DNA of 64,000 nt from Bacteroidetes bacterium 47-18. GTDB lineage: Bacteria; Bacteroidota; Bacteroidia; Chitinophagales; Chitinophagaceae. Positions 18,155 to 25,831 of the stretch are shown here, in pieces. The position numbers and the translations under genes are program-made. The stretch's first letter is position 1; each line of letters begins with the position of its first letter. The notes beneath the pieces are model-generated. The model saw only the letters and a list, made by a program, of their open reading frames with translations. It ran no database searches and had not been told where the DNA came from. The stretch lies in NCBI GenBank assembly GCA_001897155.1, contig MKSF01000009.1, positions 1 to 64,000 on the forward strand. The letters are read 5' to 3'.

Positions 18155-18330
18155 ACCCCCAAATGCTCCCCAGGTGTAAGCATATATCCTGCACCAAAAT
18201 CCGGGAGGCGATACCTGTCGCCGGCGCACCCGGGATGCTGCTTCTCACAGTAAAAGGTCATCATCAGACCCAAAACGGCAAGCTCATATGCTTCCCTGTC
18301 CCGGGCCGTAAACCCGGCGTTCCGAAGGAT
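18155..18330 (-). ncRNA. Structured leader of the haem operon, possible divergent cobalamin-type riboswitch
   Basis: On the minus strand, CAGG-G-AAGCATAT (comp. 18298-18286) pairs with ATATGCTT-ACA-CCTG (comp. 18185-18171), 12 bp in all. This closes a domain of about 130 nt. Inside are a GGTC/GACC hairpin and a GC-rich arm (CCGGG/CCCGG, comp. 18233-18201) capped by GGCGA-CAGGTA-TCGCC. Upstream is CCGGG-TTTACGG-CCCGG (comp. 18317-18301). Linear words recall the cobalamin riboswitch in the right order: GGGAA, ATGA, ACTGTGAGAAGC, and CAGGATA as a weak B12 box. The canonical GGGAAGG segment is missing, and the long stem is not standard. It may be another RNA class. The hmuT ATG is about 145 nt downstream. 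Confidence 0.4.
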
Positions 18331-18421
18331 TGTAACAATATTTTATTTTATGCGATTAAACTCTGGGCATTAAAATTTGTCTATACAATCGTACAGTTTG
18401 TAATTCATAAAAATTTAATTT

Positions 18422-18448
18422 TTGATATACATTTTATCATTACATTTG
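18422..18448 (+). promoter_or_regulatory. Promoter of the DUF2795 gene
   Basis: TTG at 18422 and TACATTTG at 18441-18448, 16 bp apart, match the Bacteroidota -33/-7 pattern, though the spacing is slightly short. The -7 box ends 32 bp before the ATG in very AT-rich DNA. This placement means that the structured element further left is not part of this gene's transcript. Confidence 0.6.
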
Positions 18449-18480
18449 CAAAAATTGTAAAAAGCTAAAAATATTAAAAT

Positions 18481-18702
18481 ATGTTTTGGACATTAGAATT
18501 AGCTTCTCACTTAGAAGATGCACCATGGCCTGCCACAAAAGATGAGCTGATAGATTATGCTATCCGTTCGGGAGCTCCGCTGGAAGTGGTGGAAAATTTA
18601 CAAGAGCTGGAAGATGAAGGAGAAATGTATGAAGGTGTTGAAGATATCTGGCCGGATTATCCTACCCAGGAAGACTTTTTCTTTAACGAAGACGAATATT
18701 AA
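18481..18702 (+). CDS. Small acidic DUF2795 protein
   Basis: 73-residue, strongly acidic protein. It carries the DUF2795 core WPATKDELIDYAIRSGAP followed by LEVVENLQELEDEGEMY, then a C-terminal tail of Asp/Glu/Phe residues. Homologues of this length are common in Bacteroidota and often highly expressed, but no function is known to me. It is monocistronic, with a recognisable promoter and a hairpin terminator. Confidence 0.8.
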   Translation: MFWTLELASHLEDAPWPATKDELIDYAIRSGAPLEVVENLQELEDEGEMYEGVEDIWPDYPTQEDFFFNEDEY

Positions 18703-18714
18703 GATAAACGCTAT

Positions 18715-18740
18715 AAAGGTGCCCCGAACAGGGCACCTTT
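18715..18740 (+). terminator. Terminator after the DUF2795 gene
   Basis: AAAGGTGCCC pairs with GGGCACCTTT around a short CGAACA loop, 12 bp after the stop codon. The flanking T-run is short. Confidence 0.75.
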
Positions 18741-18822
18741 ATTCATATATACTCCCTTAACAATATTTCCGAACGCATCTCTAAAGCCAATTTGACCAGT
18801 TTCCATTACCCATAACCTGCCA

Positions 18823-19485
18823 TTATAAAAGCTTAACTGATCTTATAAATTGTGCAAATTCTTTTTCCGCGGTTTGATTCCAGGCTTTAGATTGATGGAA
18901 GTTGAAATCATAATAGCAGCCGTTGTGCTCACCTTTCAGCACTTTCAGCTCAACCGGTAACGGCTCTTCTATTTCAATATGCTCGAAGCAATAGCGGGCA
19001 TCAAATTCATAGAACTTAATATTGCTGATCTCACAGGGTCCGTATGCTTTCACCACCTCAAAATCTTTTAAAATCAGGGGAGTTGCCAATAACGACATTT
19101 CCACAAGCTCTTCGAACGTTTCATATCCCAAATATTCCAGTGAAGATTTCGGGGTAATATTTAATGTTATTGTCGGTGAAAAAACACCCTTAAGCTCAGG
19201 TTTGTCTTCAAAATATTTGGTCATAACACAAACCGGATCTCCCAGCTCATCCCAGACTTCATCAATATCCATATCAAGTCCCGTTCCGATTTTTTGTTCA
19301 CTTTTTAATTTCCCAAAATCCTTTACAGCTATAAAGCCCCAATCTTCGGGTTTATGAAAAAGGATGCCAAGCTTTTTGTTTACATAGATATTATCATTAG
19401 TCGCTACAGCTTTTAAAGGATCAATTACAGCTCCCGCAAAAGCTAAGCTTATGAGCCTGATAAACTCTCTTCTTCCCAATCCCAT
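18823..19485 (-). CDS. Exported protein with Tat-like signal, function unknown
   Basis: 220 residues beginning MGLGRREFIRLISLAFAGAV: a twin-arginine motif followed by a hydrophobic stretch, so export through Tat is likely. The mature part has a PsbP/DUF1795-like flavour (ILFHKPEDWGFIAVKDFG near the N-terminus, paired strands, and AEKEFAQFIRSVKLL at the end), but I do not recognise it firmly. Base composition is more AT-rich than the neighbouring haem operon. It stands alone: no gene lies within 500 bp upstream on its strand, and the DUF2795 gene converges from the other side. Confidence 0.6.
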   Translation of the reverse strand: MGLGRREFIRLISLAFAGAVIDPLKAVATNDNIYVNKKLGILFHKPEDWGFIAVKDFGKLKSEQKIGTGLDMDIDEVWDELGDPVCVMTKYFEDKPELKGVFSPTITLNITPKSSLEYLGYETFEELVEMSLLATPLILKDFEVVKAYGPCEISNIKFYEFDARYCFEHIEIEEPLPVELKVLKGEHNGCYYDFNFHQSKAWNQTAEKEFAQFIRSVKLL

Positions 19486-19950
19486 AATAGTTATTTATTC
19501 CATACCTGTCCGTAAAACCTGTAAAATAATATCAGATTATCCTGCAAATATATATTGTTCAGTAACATTCTCAGGCATTCCTCTGAACTGGCGATTCCCC
19601 GGTCTTTCTCTGCAGCGCCTATGCTCATTACTTTTGATTTTTTTAAGCGGTGCCCTTCCTATAGAAAACAATCTTTTGTTACGGGTACGCTTCGCTGAGC
19701 AGCGTCCTCTCTGCGGGTCAACGACCATCTTTGCTATAAAGGGCTGAGAATGCTGGTCATTCAGAACGGATGTGAGGAATCTCTTATAATGGCTTTGTTT
19801 CCGATAAAATAGCTGCGGTATTTATCCCTTGCTTCCAGCTTAAGCCCTATTTCGGAACCAGGTAAGGCTTACCCGGATGCTCCAAAATCTGTAAATGCAG
19901 TTTTACAGATTTTGATATCTCTCCTTTTTATTCATTTCAAAAAAATATTA
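19486..19950. other. Noncoding stretch before the metal operon
   Basis: About 465 bp with no convincing gene. Short frames on both strands (for example 19537-19728 minus) have no family resemblance. It contains one isolated copy of a dispersed repeat word (19756-19783) and a hairpin-like AATCTGTAAA/TTTACAGATT around 19887-19917 just before the operator region. Confidence 0.5.
19756..19783. repeat. Single copy of a GTCATTC..GAGGAATCTC dispersed repeat
   Basis: GTCATTCAGAACGGATGTGAGGAATCTC closely resembles the short intergenic repeat word GTCATTCTGAGCGAAGCGAAGAATCTC that I recall from many unrelated bacterial genomes. It may be related to the GTCACCCTGAGC words of the large arrays in this window. 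Only one copy is present here. Confidence 0.45.
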
Positions 19951-20015
19951 TTGCAATATTGTTGCATTTATAAAAATATCACTACTTTTACAAACGCAAC
20001 AATGCTGCAATATTG
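19951..20015 (+). promoter_or_regulatory. Promoter with two operator-like sites for the metal operon
   Basis: A promoter TTG (19962-19964) N18 TACTTTTA (19983-19990) is bracketed by two related sites. Site 1 is TTGCAATATTGTTGCA (19951-19966), overlapping the -33 element. Site 2 is GCAACAATGCTGCAATATTG (19996-20015), at the expected start of transcription. Site 2 read forward aligns with site 1 read in reverse (GCAACAAT--TGCAATA). Both lie where a repressor would block RNA polymerase. Given the operon content, a Zur/Fur-family regulator is the likely ligand, but that is an inference. Confidence 0.6.
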
Positions 20016-20038
20016 AAGTAAATTTCAAAATCTATATT

Positions 20039-20242
20039 ATGATACCCCAAACTTTTGAGCAGTGGAAAAGCTGCATTATCAACGACTGTAAGATCAACCT
20101 GACCAGGCAATTTGCACAGCAGCGTATAGCGGTTTACCGGGACAGAAAGAATCCCGAAACAGAGAAATTCGTTTCATTATATGGCGAGCAGCATTTGCAA
20201 AATATTATTAACTGGTATTCCTTAGTTCTGAAAAGCCAATAA
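20039..20242 (+). CDS. Small protein at the head of the metal operon
   Basis: 67 residues (MIPQTFEQWKSCIINDC...), soluble, basic, without membrane segment or signal. It contains two cysteines (SCIINDC) that could bind metal. The sequence FVSLYGEQHLQNIINWYSLVL suggests a helical C-terminus. I recall similar small proteins heading zinc-responsive clusters in Bacteroidota but cannot name a family. It is the first gene behind the operator-flanked promoter, with 53 bp to the merC-like gene, so it is probably expressed under the same metal control. Confidence 0.6.
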   Translation: MIPQTFEQWKSCIINDCKINLTRQFAQQRIAVYRDRKNPETEKFVSLYGEQHLQNIINWYSLVLKSQ

Positions 20243-20295
20243 AATCCTGCTCCGCACATTGCAGGCATTCAATTCAACAATTATTTCCAATAAAA

Positions 20296-20658
20296 ATGTC
20301 TTTAAAATACAAAACAAAAAACTATGACCTGCTGGGAGCGATTTCCGCATTCCTTTGCCTGGTGCATTGTGTAGCGTTTCCGTTACTCATATTTATACCG
20401 ATCGGTATTTCGCACAACCCTTACATAGACCTCGTATTTCTCCTGTTAGGAATATGGAGCGTATATAAAACGACAAAGCAAAACGGTTCGGTCGCAGTAA
20501 AATATACGCTCTGGATCTCAGTCTTGCTGATTTCCATATCAGTACTGCTCCATATACTGTTGCACGCGCATACTCCATTGATATATATAGGCGCTGTCGG
20601 CTTGATAGCAGGACATCTTATAAACTTTAAAAATCATAAAATATCACATATAAAATGA
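20296..20658 (+). CDS. MerC-domain membrane protein
   Basis: 120-residue inner-membrane protein with about four hydrophobic segments. The MerC family motif is at the N-terminus: [19 protein letters not shown], whose paired cysteines (positions 22 and 26 or nearby) are the metal-binding pair in mercury transporters. No mer genes are present, so mercury transport is unlikely. In Bacteroidota such genes often accompany zinc-responsive GTPases, and a role in zinc handling is inferred. The stop overlaps the start of the GTPase gene by 4 bp (ATGA), showing tight coupling. Confidence 0.75.
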   Translation: MSLKYKTKNYDLLGAISAFLCLVHCVAFPLLIFIPIGISHNPYIDLVFLLLGIWSVYKTTKQNGSVAVKYTLWISVLLISISVLLHILLHAHTPLIYIGAVGLIAGHLINFKNHKISHIK

Positions 20659-21860
20659 TACAGGACAAACTTCCCGTAACCGTTTTAAGCGGTTTTCTCG
20701 GAGCAGGTAAAACTACTTTGCTCAACCACGTCTTGCATAACAAAGATGGGTTAAAGGTAGCCGTAATCGTGAATGATATGAGCGAAGTAAACGTAGATGC
20801 CCGGTTAGTAGAAAATGAAAACACACTTTCCCGGACAGAAGAAAAGCTGGTAGAAATGAGCAACGGCTGCATCTGCTGCACGCTCCGTGAGGATCTGATG
20901 ATAGAAGTAGCAAAGCTCGCAAAGGAAAAAAAGTTCGATTATCTGCTGATTGAAAGCACCGGCATCAGCGAACCTGTTCCGGTGGCTCAGACATTTTCTT
21001 ATGTAGATGAAGAAAACGGCATTGACCTGTCAAGATTCAGTTACATAGATACGATGGTGACCGTAGTGGATTGTTTCAATTTTTTCAGGGATTTTGGCAC
21101 GAACGAGCTCCTGCAGGATCGGCATCTCACTGATATGGAAGGCGATTACAGAACGATCGCAAACCTGCTCACCGACCAGGTTGAATTTGCCAATGTGATC
21201 ATCCTCAATAAAACTGACCTGGTAGATAAAGATACCGTGGGTCTGCTCAAAGCCACTATTCGTAAACTGAACCCGGCAGCCAGGATAATACAATCAGAGT
21301 TTGGAAAAGTAAAGTCCGGGGATATACTGCATACAGGTTTATTCAACTTTGAAGAAGCCGAGGCCTCAGCCGGCTGGCAAAAGGAACTGGAGGCCGGGAC
21401 CCATATTCCCGAAACAGAAGAATACGGCATCAGCTCCTTCGTATTCCGCAGCAGGAAGCCATTTCACCCCAGGCGTTTTTGGGACTATCTCAATCATGCT
21501 TACCCAGGGGGGATTATCAGGGCCAAAGGTTTGTTTTGGCTGGCTTCACGCCCTGACGATGCGTTTAACTTTTCGCAGGCGGGCGGTTCTTCAAGGCTGG
21601 AAAGAGCCGGCGTCTGGTGGGTAAGTATGCCATTCAGCGAACGGGTAAGGTATGCTTCCTTCATTCATAACCGGGACGTGATAGAAAGCCGCTGGAGCCA
21701 GCAATGGGGCGACCGTATGAATGAGCTGGTATTTATCGGGCAGCATATAGATAAGGAAAAAATGATGGCCGACCTGGAAGCCTGCCTGTTGCAGGACCAT
21801 GAACAGTACCTGTTTGACAAAAACATCAGGTTTGAAGATCCTTTCCCTAAAGACATATAG
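20655..21860 (+). CDS. G3E-family GTPase, CobW/ZigA-type zinc metallochaperone
   Basis: 401-residue COG0523 GTPase. Walker A is [11 protein letters not shown] (13-23). The metal-binding CxCC motif is Cys72, Cys74 and Cys75 in [21 protein letters not shown]-like [29 protein letters not shown] and the C-terminal CobW domain ([18 protein letters not shown]) follow. Proteins of this type deliver zinc to client enzymes during zinc starvation and are usually Zur-controlled. The C-terminal segment here is long, as in ZigA/YciC. It has a 4-bp overlap with the merC-like gene and is 29 bp before the ABC ATPase gene. Confidence 0.9.
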   Translation: MIQDKLPVTVLSGFLGAGKTTLLNHVLHNKDGLKVAVIVNDMSEVNVDARLVENENTLSRTEEKLVEMSNGCICCTLREDLMIEVAKLAKEKKFDYLLIESTGISEPVPVAQTFSYVDEENGIDLSRFSYIDTMVTVVDCFNFFRDFGTNELLQDRHLTDMEGDYRTIANLLTDQVEFANVIILNKTDLVDKDTVGLLKATIRKLNPAARIIQSEFGKVKSGDILHTGLFNFEEAEASAGWQKELEAGTHIPETEEYGISSFVFRSRKPFHPRRFWDYLNHAYPGGIIRAKGLFWLASRPDDAFNFSQAGGSSRLERAGVWWVSMPFSERVRYASFIHNRDVIESRWSQQWGDRMNELVFIGQHIDKEKMMADLEACLLQDHEQYLFDKNIRFEDPFPKDI

Positions 21861-21889
21861 TATTACAATATCAAATTTGAGAAAAAGAT

Positions 21890-22513
21890 ATGCTGCATAC
21901 ACGGAATTTACAGTTTGCATATAAGTCCATTGCGTTTAAATTCCCGGATATCCATTGTGCTCCGGGAGAAGTACTGCTGATAACCGGGCAGTCCGGCAAA
22001 GGTAAAACCACCCTGCTGCACCTGCTGGGCGGATTGCTCAGGCCTGAAGCAGGCAGTATTACTATTGGCAGTACCGAGATCCAGAAATTGAGCAATAAGC
22101 ACCTGGATAGATTCAGAGGCAATCATATTGGCATTATCTTCCAGCAGGCCCATTATGTAGCATCCTTATCTGTCCTGGATAACCTGTTATTGGCAACCCA
22201 TACCTTAGATAAAAAACGTAAGCTCCAACAGGCAAAGCGACTGCTGCAACAGACAGGAATGGAAGCATTGATGCACCAGAAGCCGGACAGCCTGAGCATG
22301 GGCCAGCAGCAACGTTTGTCTATTATAAGAGCTTTGGTAAATAAGCCGTTGCTGTTGCTGTCAGATGAGCCTACATCAAGCCTGGACGATGACAACTGCT
22401 ATAATGTTGCCGCTCTTTTGAAAGAGCAGGCATACAATAACCAATCGGCCCTGGTCATTGTAACGCATGACCGGAGACTGAAAGAAATTTTCCCTAAAAA
22501 AATAGAGCTATGA
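21890..22513 (+). CDS. LolD/MacB-like ABC transporter ATPase
   Basis: 207-residue ATPase with Walker A GQSGKGKTTLL (33-43), Q-loop IIFQQAHYV, signature LSMGQQQRLSIIRALVNKP, Walker B LLLLSDEPTSSLDD and H-loop VIVTHDRR. It is of the MacB/LolD subgroup that works with FtsX-like permeases. Transport or mechanical work on periplasmic substrates is therefore more likely than classical solute import. It overlaps the permease gene by 4 bp. Context with the zinc-type GTPase suggests a role in metal acquisition, which is inference. Confidence 0.85.
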   Translation: MLHTRNLQFAYKSIAFKFPDIHCAPGEVLLITGQSGKGKTTLLHLLGGLLRPEAGSITIGSTEIQKLSNKHLDRFRGNHIGIIFQQAHYVASLSVLDNLLLATHTLDKKRKLQQAKRLLQQTGMEALMHQKPDSLSMGQQQRLSIIRALVNKPLLLLSDEPTSSLDDDNCYNVAALLKEQAYNNQSALVIVTHDRRLKEIFPKKIEL

Positions 22514-23727
22514 CGATGCTGAAACTTGCCTGGAAAAACATTTTGAACAAACCACTGAACGCCCTGCTAAGCTGGACAGGCATTAGCATAAGTGCAGGCA
22601 TTATTTCAATGCTGCTTATTTTTCAAAATAACTTTGAGCGGCAGTTCGGGAAGAATATTGACGGTATAGATATGGTCATAGGAGCTAAGGGAAGCCCGCT
22701 ACAATTAATATTATCGTCCGTTTTTCACATAGATGCGCCTACCGGCAATATTCCATTGAAAGAAGCAGAACAATGGATGCATCATCCTTTGGTAGAGAAA
22801 GCTGTTCCACTGGCTTACGGCGATTCTTATGAGGGCTACTCTATAATAGGCACTACGGAAGCGTATTTACAACATTATGAAGCTGTGATCGCAGCAGGTA
22901 AAGCTTTTGAGAACAACTTTGAAGTGGTGCTCGGTCATAATCTGTCGCAAAAATTATCCCTGAAAGTAGGTGATACCTTTTTCAGCACCCACGGCCATGA
23001 CGAACACGGTGAAGAGCATACCGACCAGGCTTATACTGTCACCGGGGTTTTATCTCCTACCGGTACGGTGCTGGACAACCTGATCGTAGGGAATATAGAA
23101 AGTGTGTGGAAGATACACGACCACCCTGATGAACACCAGCATTGTAACCACGAAGACGGGCATCATCACGAAGATAAGCACAGGGAACTGACGGCTATAC
23201 TGGTCAAATTCAAAACCCCGATGGCCCTGGTTCAGATGCCAAGGCTGATCAACCAGGAAACCTCTATGATGGCCGCCGTGCCCGCCATAGAGGTAAACCG
23301 CTTATTCTCGCTTTTCGGAACAGGGGTAACTGTTTTAAAGAATATAGGTTTCGGGATCATGCTGCTTGCTGCGCTCATTATTTTTGTATCACTGTATAAT
23401 GCCCTGAAAGAGCGTAAGTATGAGCTTGCCTTAATGAGAACTGTGGGTATTTCCGGGCTAAGGATTTTCATTTCACTCCTGGCAGAAGGATTGATCATAA
23501 GTATCACAGGGATATGCTCCGGACTTGTATTGAGCCGGATAATCCTGTTCCTGCTTTCAGGTGCTATACAGGACAACTATCACTTAGCCTGGGATAAGCT
23601 GTGGAGTCCTGTCCCGGGAGAACCTGCACTGACCGTTATCACCTTATGCTTAGGCCTGTTAGCTGTATTGATCCCGGCATTAAGGATATGGTCCTTAAAT
23701 ATCTCTAAAACACTGGCCAATGGATAA
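22510..23727 (+). CDS. FtsX-like ABC permease with a His-rich extracytoplasmic loop
   Basis: 405-residue MacB/FtsX-fold permease: one N-terminal membrane segment (ALLSWTGISISAGIISMLLIF), a large extracytoplasmic domain of about 230 residues, then three segments (LAALIIFVSLYNALKER, ISLLAEGLIISITGICSGLVL, LTVITLCLGLLAVLIPAL). The extracytoplasmic domain has two His/Asp/Glu clusters: HGHDEHGEEH (near residue 160) and a denser one around residues 203-225 (HDHPDEHQHCNHEDGHHHE). These look like divalent-metal-binding stretches and are not part of the general family. The overlap with the DUF3299 gene is 8 bp. Confidence 0.85.
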   Translation: MTMLKLAWKNILNKPLNALLSWTGISISAGIISMLLIFQNNFERQFGKNIDGIDMVIGAKGSPLQLILSSVFHIDAPTGNIPLKEAEQWMHHPLVEKAVPLAYGDSYEGYSIIGTTEAYLQHYEAVIAAGKAFENNFEVVLGHNLSQKLSLKVGDTFFSTHGHDEHGEEHTDQAYTVTGVLSPTGTVLDNLIVGNIESVWKIHDHPDEHQHCNHEDGHHHEDKHRELTAILVKFKTPMALVQMPRLINQETSMMAAVPAIEVNRLFSLFGTGVTVLKNIGFGIMLLAALIIFVSLYNALKERKYELALMRTVGISGLRIFISLLAEGLIISITGICSGLVLSRIILFLLSGAIQDNYHLAWDKLWSPVPGEPALTVITLCLGLLAVLIPALRIWSLNISKTLANG

Positions 23728-24307
23728 ACTAATTAAAAAAGCATTGATCTTTACTTTTCTGACAGGACTGACAATGGTAAAAGCATCTTTCATTTGCCGG
23801 CACAATGTGGCGGCAGCCGCGAATATCCCTTTCGTTTTCAATAGTAAAGGGACGACAGGCGGCGAAACGGACGAGGATCATACTTCAGGAGAGCTTACCG
23901 GTTATACTGCCTCCGGGGAAAAGGAGGCACAGCTCATAGCATGGCAGTCTATACGGGATGTTACCTATGAAGTGAGGTATAATGAACAGCTTAAATCAAA
24001 GGTGCAATACCCCGATTTTGGAAAGAATGTAAAAAGTCTTGCCGGCAAACGGCTCAGGATAACAGGCTATATGATTCCCCTGGATATAAATTCCGGGTTA
24101 TATGCCGTATCAAGATACCCTTATGCCTCCTGTTTCTTTTGCGGAGCGGCAGGTGTCGAAACGGTTATTTCTCTAAAGTTCAAAAGTAAGCCAAGGAGAT
24201 TTAAAACGGATGAATACCTCACCATTGAAGGCACTTTTGAACTGAACGACACCAATGTCAATGATTTTATATACATCTTCAGAAATGCGGAAGAAGTAAG
24301 GGATTAA
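23720..24307 (+). CDS. DUF3299 exported protein
   Basis: 195 residues with an N-terminal hydrophobic stretch (ALIFTFLTGLTMVKA) that looks like a signal sequence. The DUF3299 core is clear: LAGKRLRITGYMIPLD, then LYAVSRYPYASCFFCGAAGVETVI, whose CFFC pair could bind metal or act in redox. TIEGTFELNDTNVNDFIYI closes the domain, which has an OB-fold-like pattern. DUF3299 genes often accompany FtsX/LolD pairs in zinc-regulated loci; from memory the Vibrio cholerae Zrg system has a comparable set. It is the last gene of the operon and is followed by a hairpin. Confidence 0.8.
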   Translation: MDKLIKKALIFTFLTGLTMVKASFICRHNVAAAANIPFVFNSKGTTGGETDEDHTSGELTGYTASGEKEAQLIAWQSIRDVTYEVRYNEQLKSKVQYPDFGKNVKSLAGKRLRITGYMIPLDINSGLYAVSRYPYASCFFCGAAGVETVISLKFKSKPRRFKTDEYLTIEGTFELNDTNVNDFIYIFRNAEEVRD

Positions 24308-24414
24308 ATAAATGAATAATGCAGGGTAATAATAACACGCTATAATATTCCCGCTTGTGCCGGCTCCTTCGGAAAACAGCTAATCTACAGATAGTCAGTA
24401 AATAATAAATAAAA

Positions 24415-24444
24415 ATCCCATTCCGGATATCTCCGGAACGGGAT
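24415..24444. terminator. Hairpin terminator after the metal operon
   Basis: ATCCCATTCCGGA pairs with TCCGGAACGGGAT around a short centre, with one mismatch. On the minus strand the stem is followed by TTTTTATTTATT, so it fits best as the terminator of the leftward T9SS gene. It can also stop the rightward operon. Confidence 0.7.
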
Positions 24445-24468
24445 GTACCGTTAAGGCAACGGTCTCCA

Positions 24469-25770
24469 TTATTCCTTCACAAATTTCGTGTTGGCAGTTT
24501 TACCCTCTTTGGTGGTAAAGTTAATGATATATAATCCGCTGCCCAAAGCAGACACGTCAATATATGCATTTGCCTGTTGCAGCGTGCTGTGCAATTGCAC
24601 CTGCCCCAAGCTGTTGCGGATCTCTATCCGGGTACCCGGGGTAGCTCCTGCTATGGCAATAACCCGCTGTACAGGATTGGGATAGACAGTAATGCCCAAT
24701 GTCTCACTGTCCCGCTTGTCAATGCTTACAGCATTACCATGGCTCAAAACGCCATCCTGGTTGCCGGCAACGAACACAACGCCATCTATCACTTCAACTG
24801 AGGATACCGGCAGGTGATTGAATTGCACAAAATCCAGCATATTGCCCGTTATATCGGTCCAGCTTTGTCCTTTGTCGGCACTATGCATAATCCTGTTGGC
24901 CAATTCAGCATTGGAGCGCTGAAAGCCGGCATATACATCGTCGTTATGAAGCCACATCGTTACCAGCCCGGAACTGTTGAAGCTTACGGTATCAAAAGTT
25001 TCCATACCATCATAGGTATTGATAAAATGATAAATGTACTTCAAAGGTGTCGTAGTGGTAAATCCCCTGTGCGTACCGAACATCTGCTGTTTATCATGTT
25101 TGCCGTGCCATACACCGAATGTCCAGTCGCCGTTGGCAGGTAGCACGGGGCCCCAGTCTGTTGCCCTTACCGTCCAGTTCTGCCCCATATCCGTCGTCAG
25201 TGCCATAGCGGGTGCCGGCTGGCCGCTGGTCAGTATTAAGGTATCGCCTTTGGAGAAAATGGTAGCGGGGGTATTAAAGCGGCTTTCCGGAACGCTAAGC
25301 GTTGTCCACTGCGCATCGGCATTTTTCTTATACAATACAAAATTGGTTTCTAATTTTGCCACCACATAATCCTGGTGTGTATAAAAATTAGTGACGTGCT
25401 GAAATGGTGTGTGCCCCGCAGTATCCAGGCTCCAGGTTTGTCCTGCATTATTGGTCCTGTAAATTTGTTTGTTACCATTACCTCCGAATGCTACATAAAC
25501 ATAATCGCCCAGTTTGATAATATCTTTCACATCGGTTTGCGTGACGTTAATACCGCCGGAGGTAACCTCCGACCAGGATTTGCCCTTATCTTCGGATTTG
25601 TAAACCCTGGAGCGGCTTCCAGCCCAAAAGATATCATTGTCATAATAGAGCTTGGTAATCCCGTAGGAGCTGTTCACATCCGTTCTTAAAGATGTTTCCT
25701 GCCATTGCGCATTTGATTTTGTAACAGTCAGCAACAGGCAAATGGTCAAAGTGGTAATACTTGCTTTCAT
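24469..25770 (-). CDS. Secreted beta-propeller-like protein with T9SS sorting domain
   Basis: 433 residues. A Sec signal (MKASITTLTICLLLTVTKSNA) is followed by BNR/sortilin-type repeats, seen as VYKSEDKGKSWSEV, IYRTNNAGQTWSLD, LTTDMGQNWTVRA and IMHSADKGQSWTDI, the Asp-box pattern of a beta-propeller. The last 80 residues (ITVYPNPVQRVIAI ... GLYIINFTTKEGKTANTKFVKE) form a type A sorting domain. The protein is therefore exported by the type IX system and probably attached to the cell surface. There is no catalytic signature, so the role is unknown. It is first of three exported proteins on the minus strand here. Confidence 0.82.
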   Translation of the reverse strand: MKASITTLTICLLLTVTKSNAQWQETSLRTDVNSSYGITKLYYDNDIFWAGSRSRVYKSEDKGKSWSEVTSGGINVTQTDVKDIIKLGDYVYVAFGGNGNKQIYRTNNAGQTWSLDTAGHTPFQHVTNFYTHQDYVVAKLETNFVLYKKNADAQWTTLSVPESRFNTPATIFSKGDTLILTSGQPAPAMALTTDMGQNWTVRATDWGPVLPANGDWTFGVWHGKHDKQQMFGTHRGFTTTTPLKYIYHFINTYDGMETFDTVSFNSSGLVTMWLHNDDVYAGFQRSNAELANRIMHSADKGQSWTDITGNMLDFVQFNHLPVSSVEVIDGVVFVAGNQDGVLSHGNAVSIDKRDSETLGITVYPNPVQRVIAIAGATPGTRIEIRNSLGQVQLHSTLQQANAYIDVSALGSGLYIINFTTKEGKTANTKFVKE

Positions 25771-25831
25771 CAGATTATAAGTTAAATTTGTAAAGAATAT
25801 AGATTTTGTAGTTTACAAGGCACCCTCCCGC

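Noticed and set aside
18255-18275. CTGATGA in the leader as a hammerhead ribozyme core
   Set aside because: The required GAAA segment and the flanking stems are not in the right positions; the word sits inside a GGTC/GACC hairpin loop.
18163-18468. 101-residue plus-strand frame upstream of the DUF2795 gene
   Set aside because: It covers the structured leader on the other strand, its sequence resembles no family, and its 3' part is AT-rich promoter DNA.
19451-19747. 98-residue plus-strand frame before the metal operon
   Set aside because: It begins inside the opposing Tat-protein gene, shows no signal or domain, and lies in a region with a dispersed repeat copy.
20296-20658. Mercury resistance locus
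   Set aside because: The MerC-like protein is alone: no merA, merT, merP or merR is nearby, and its neighbours point to zinc.
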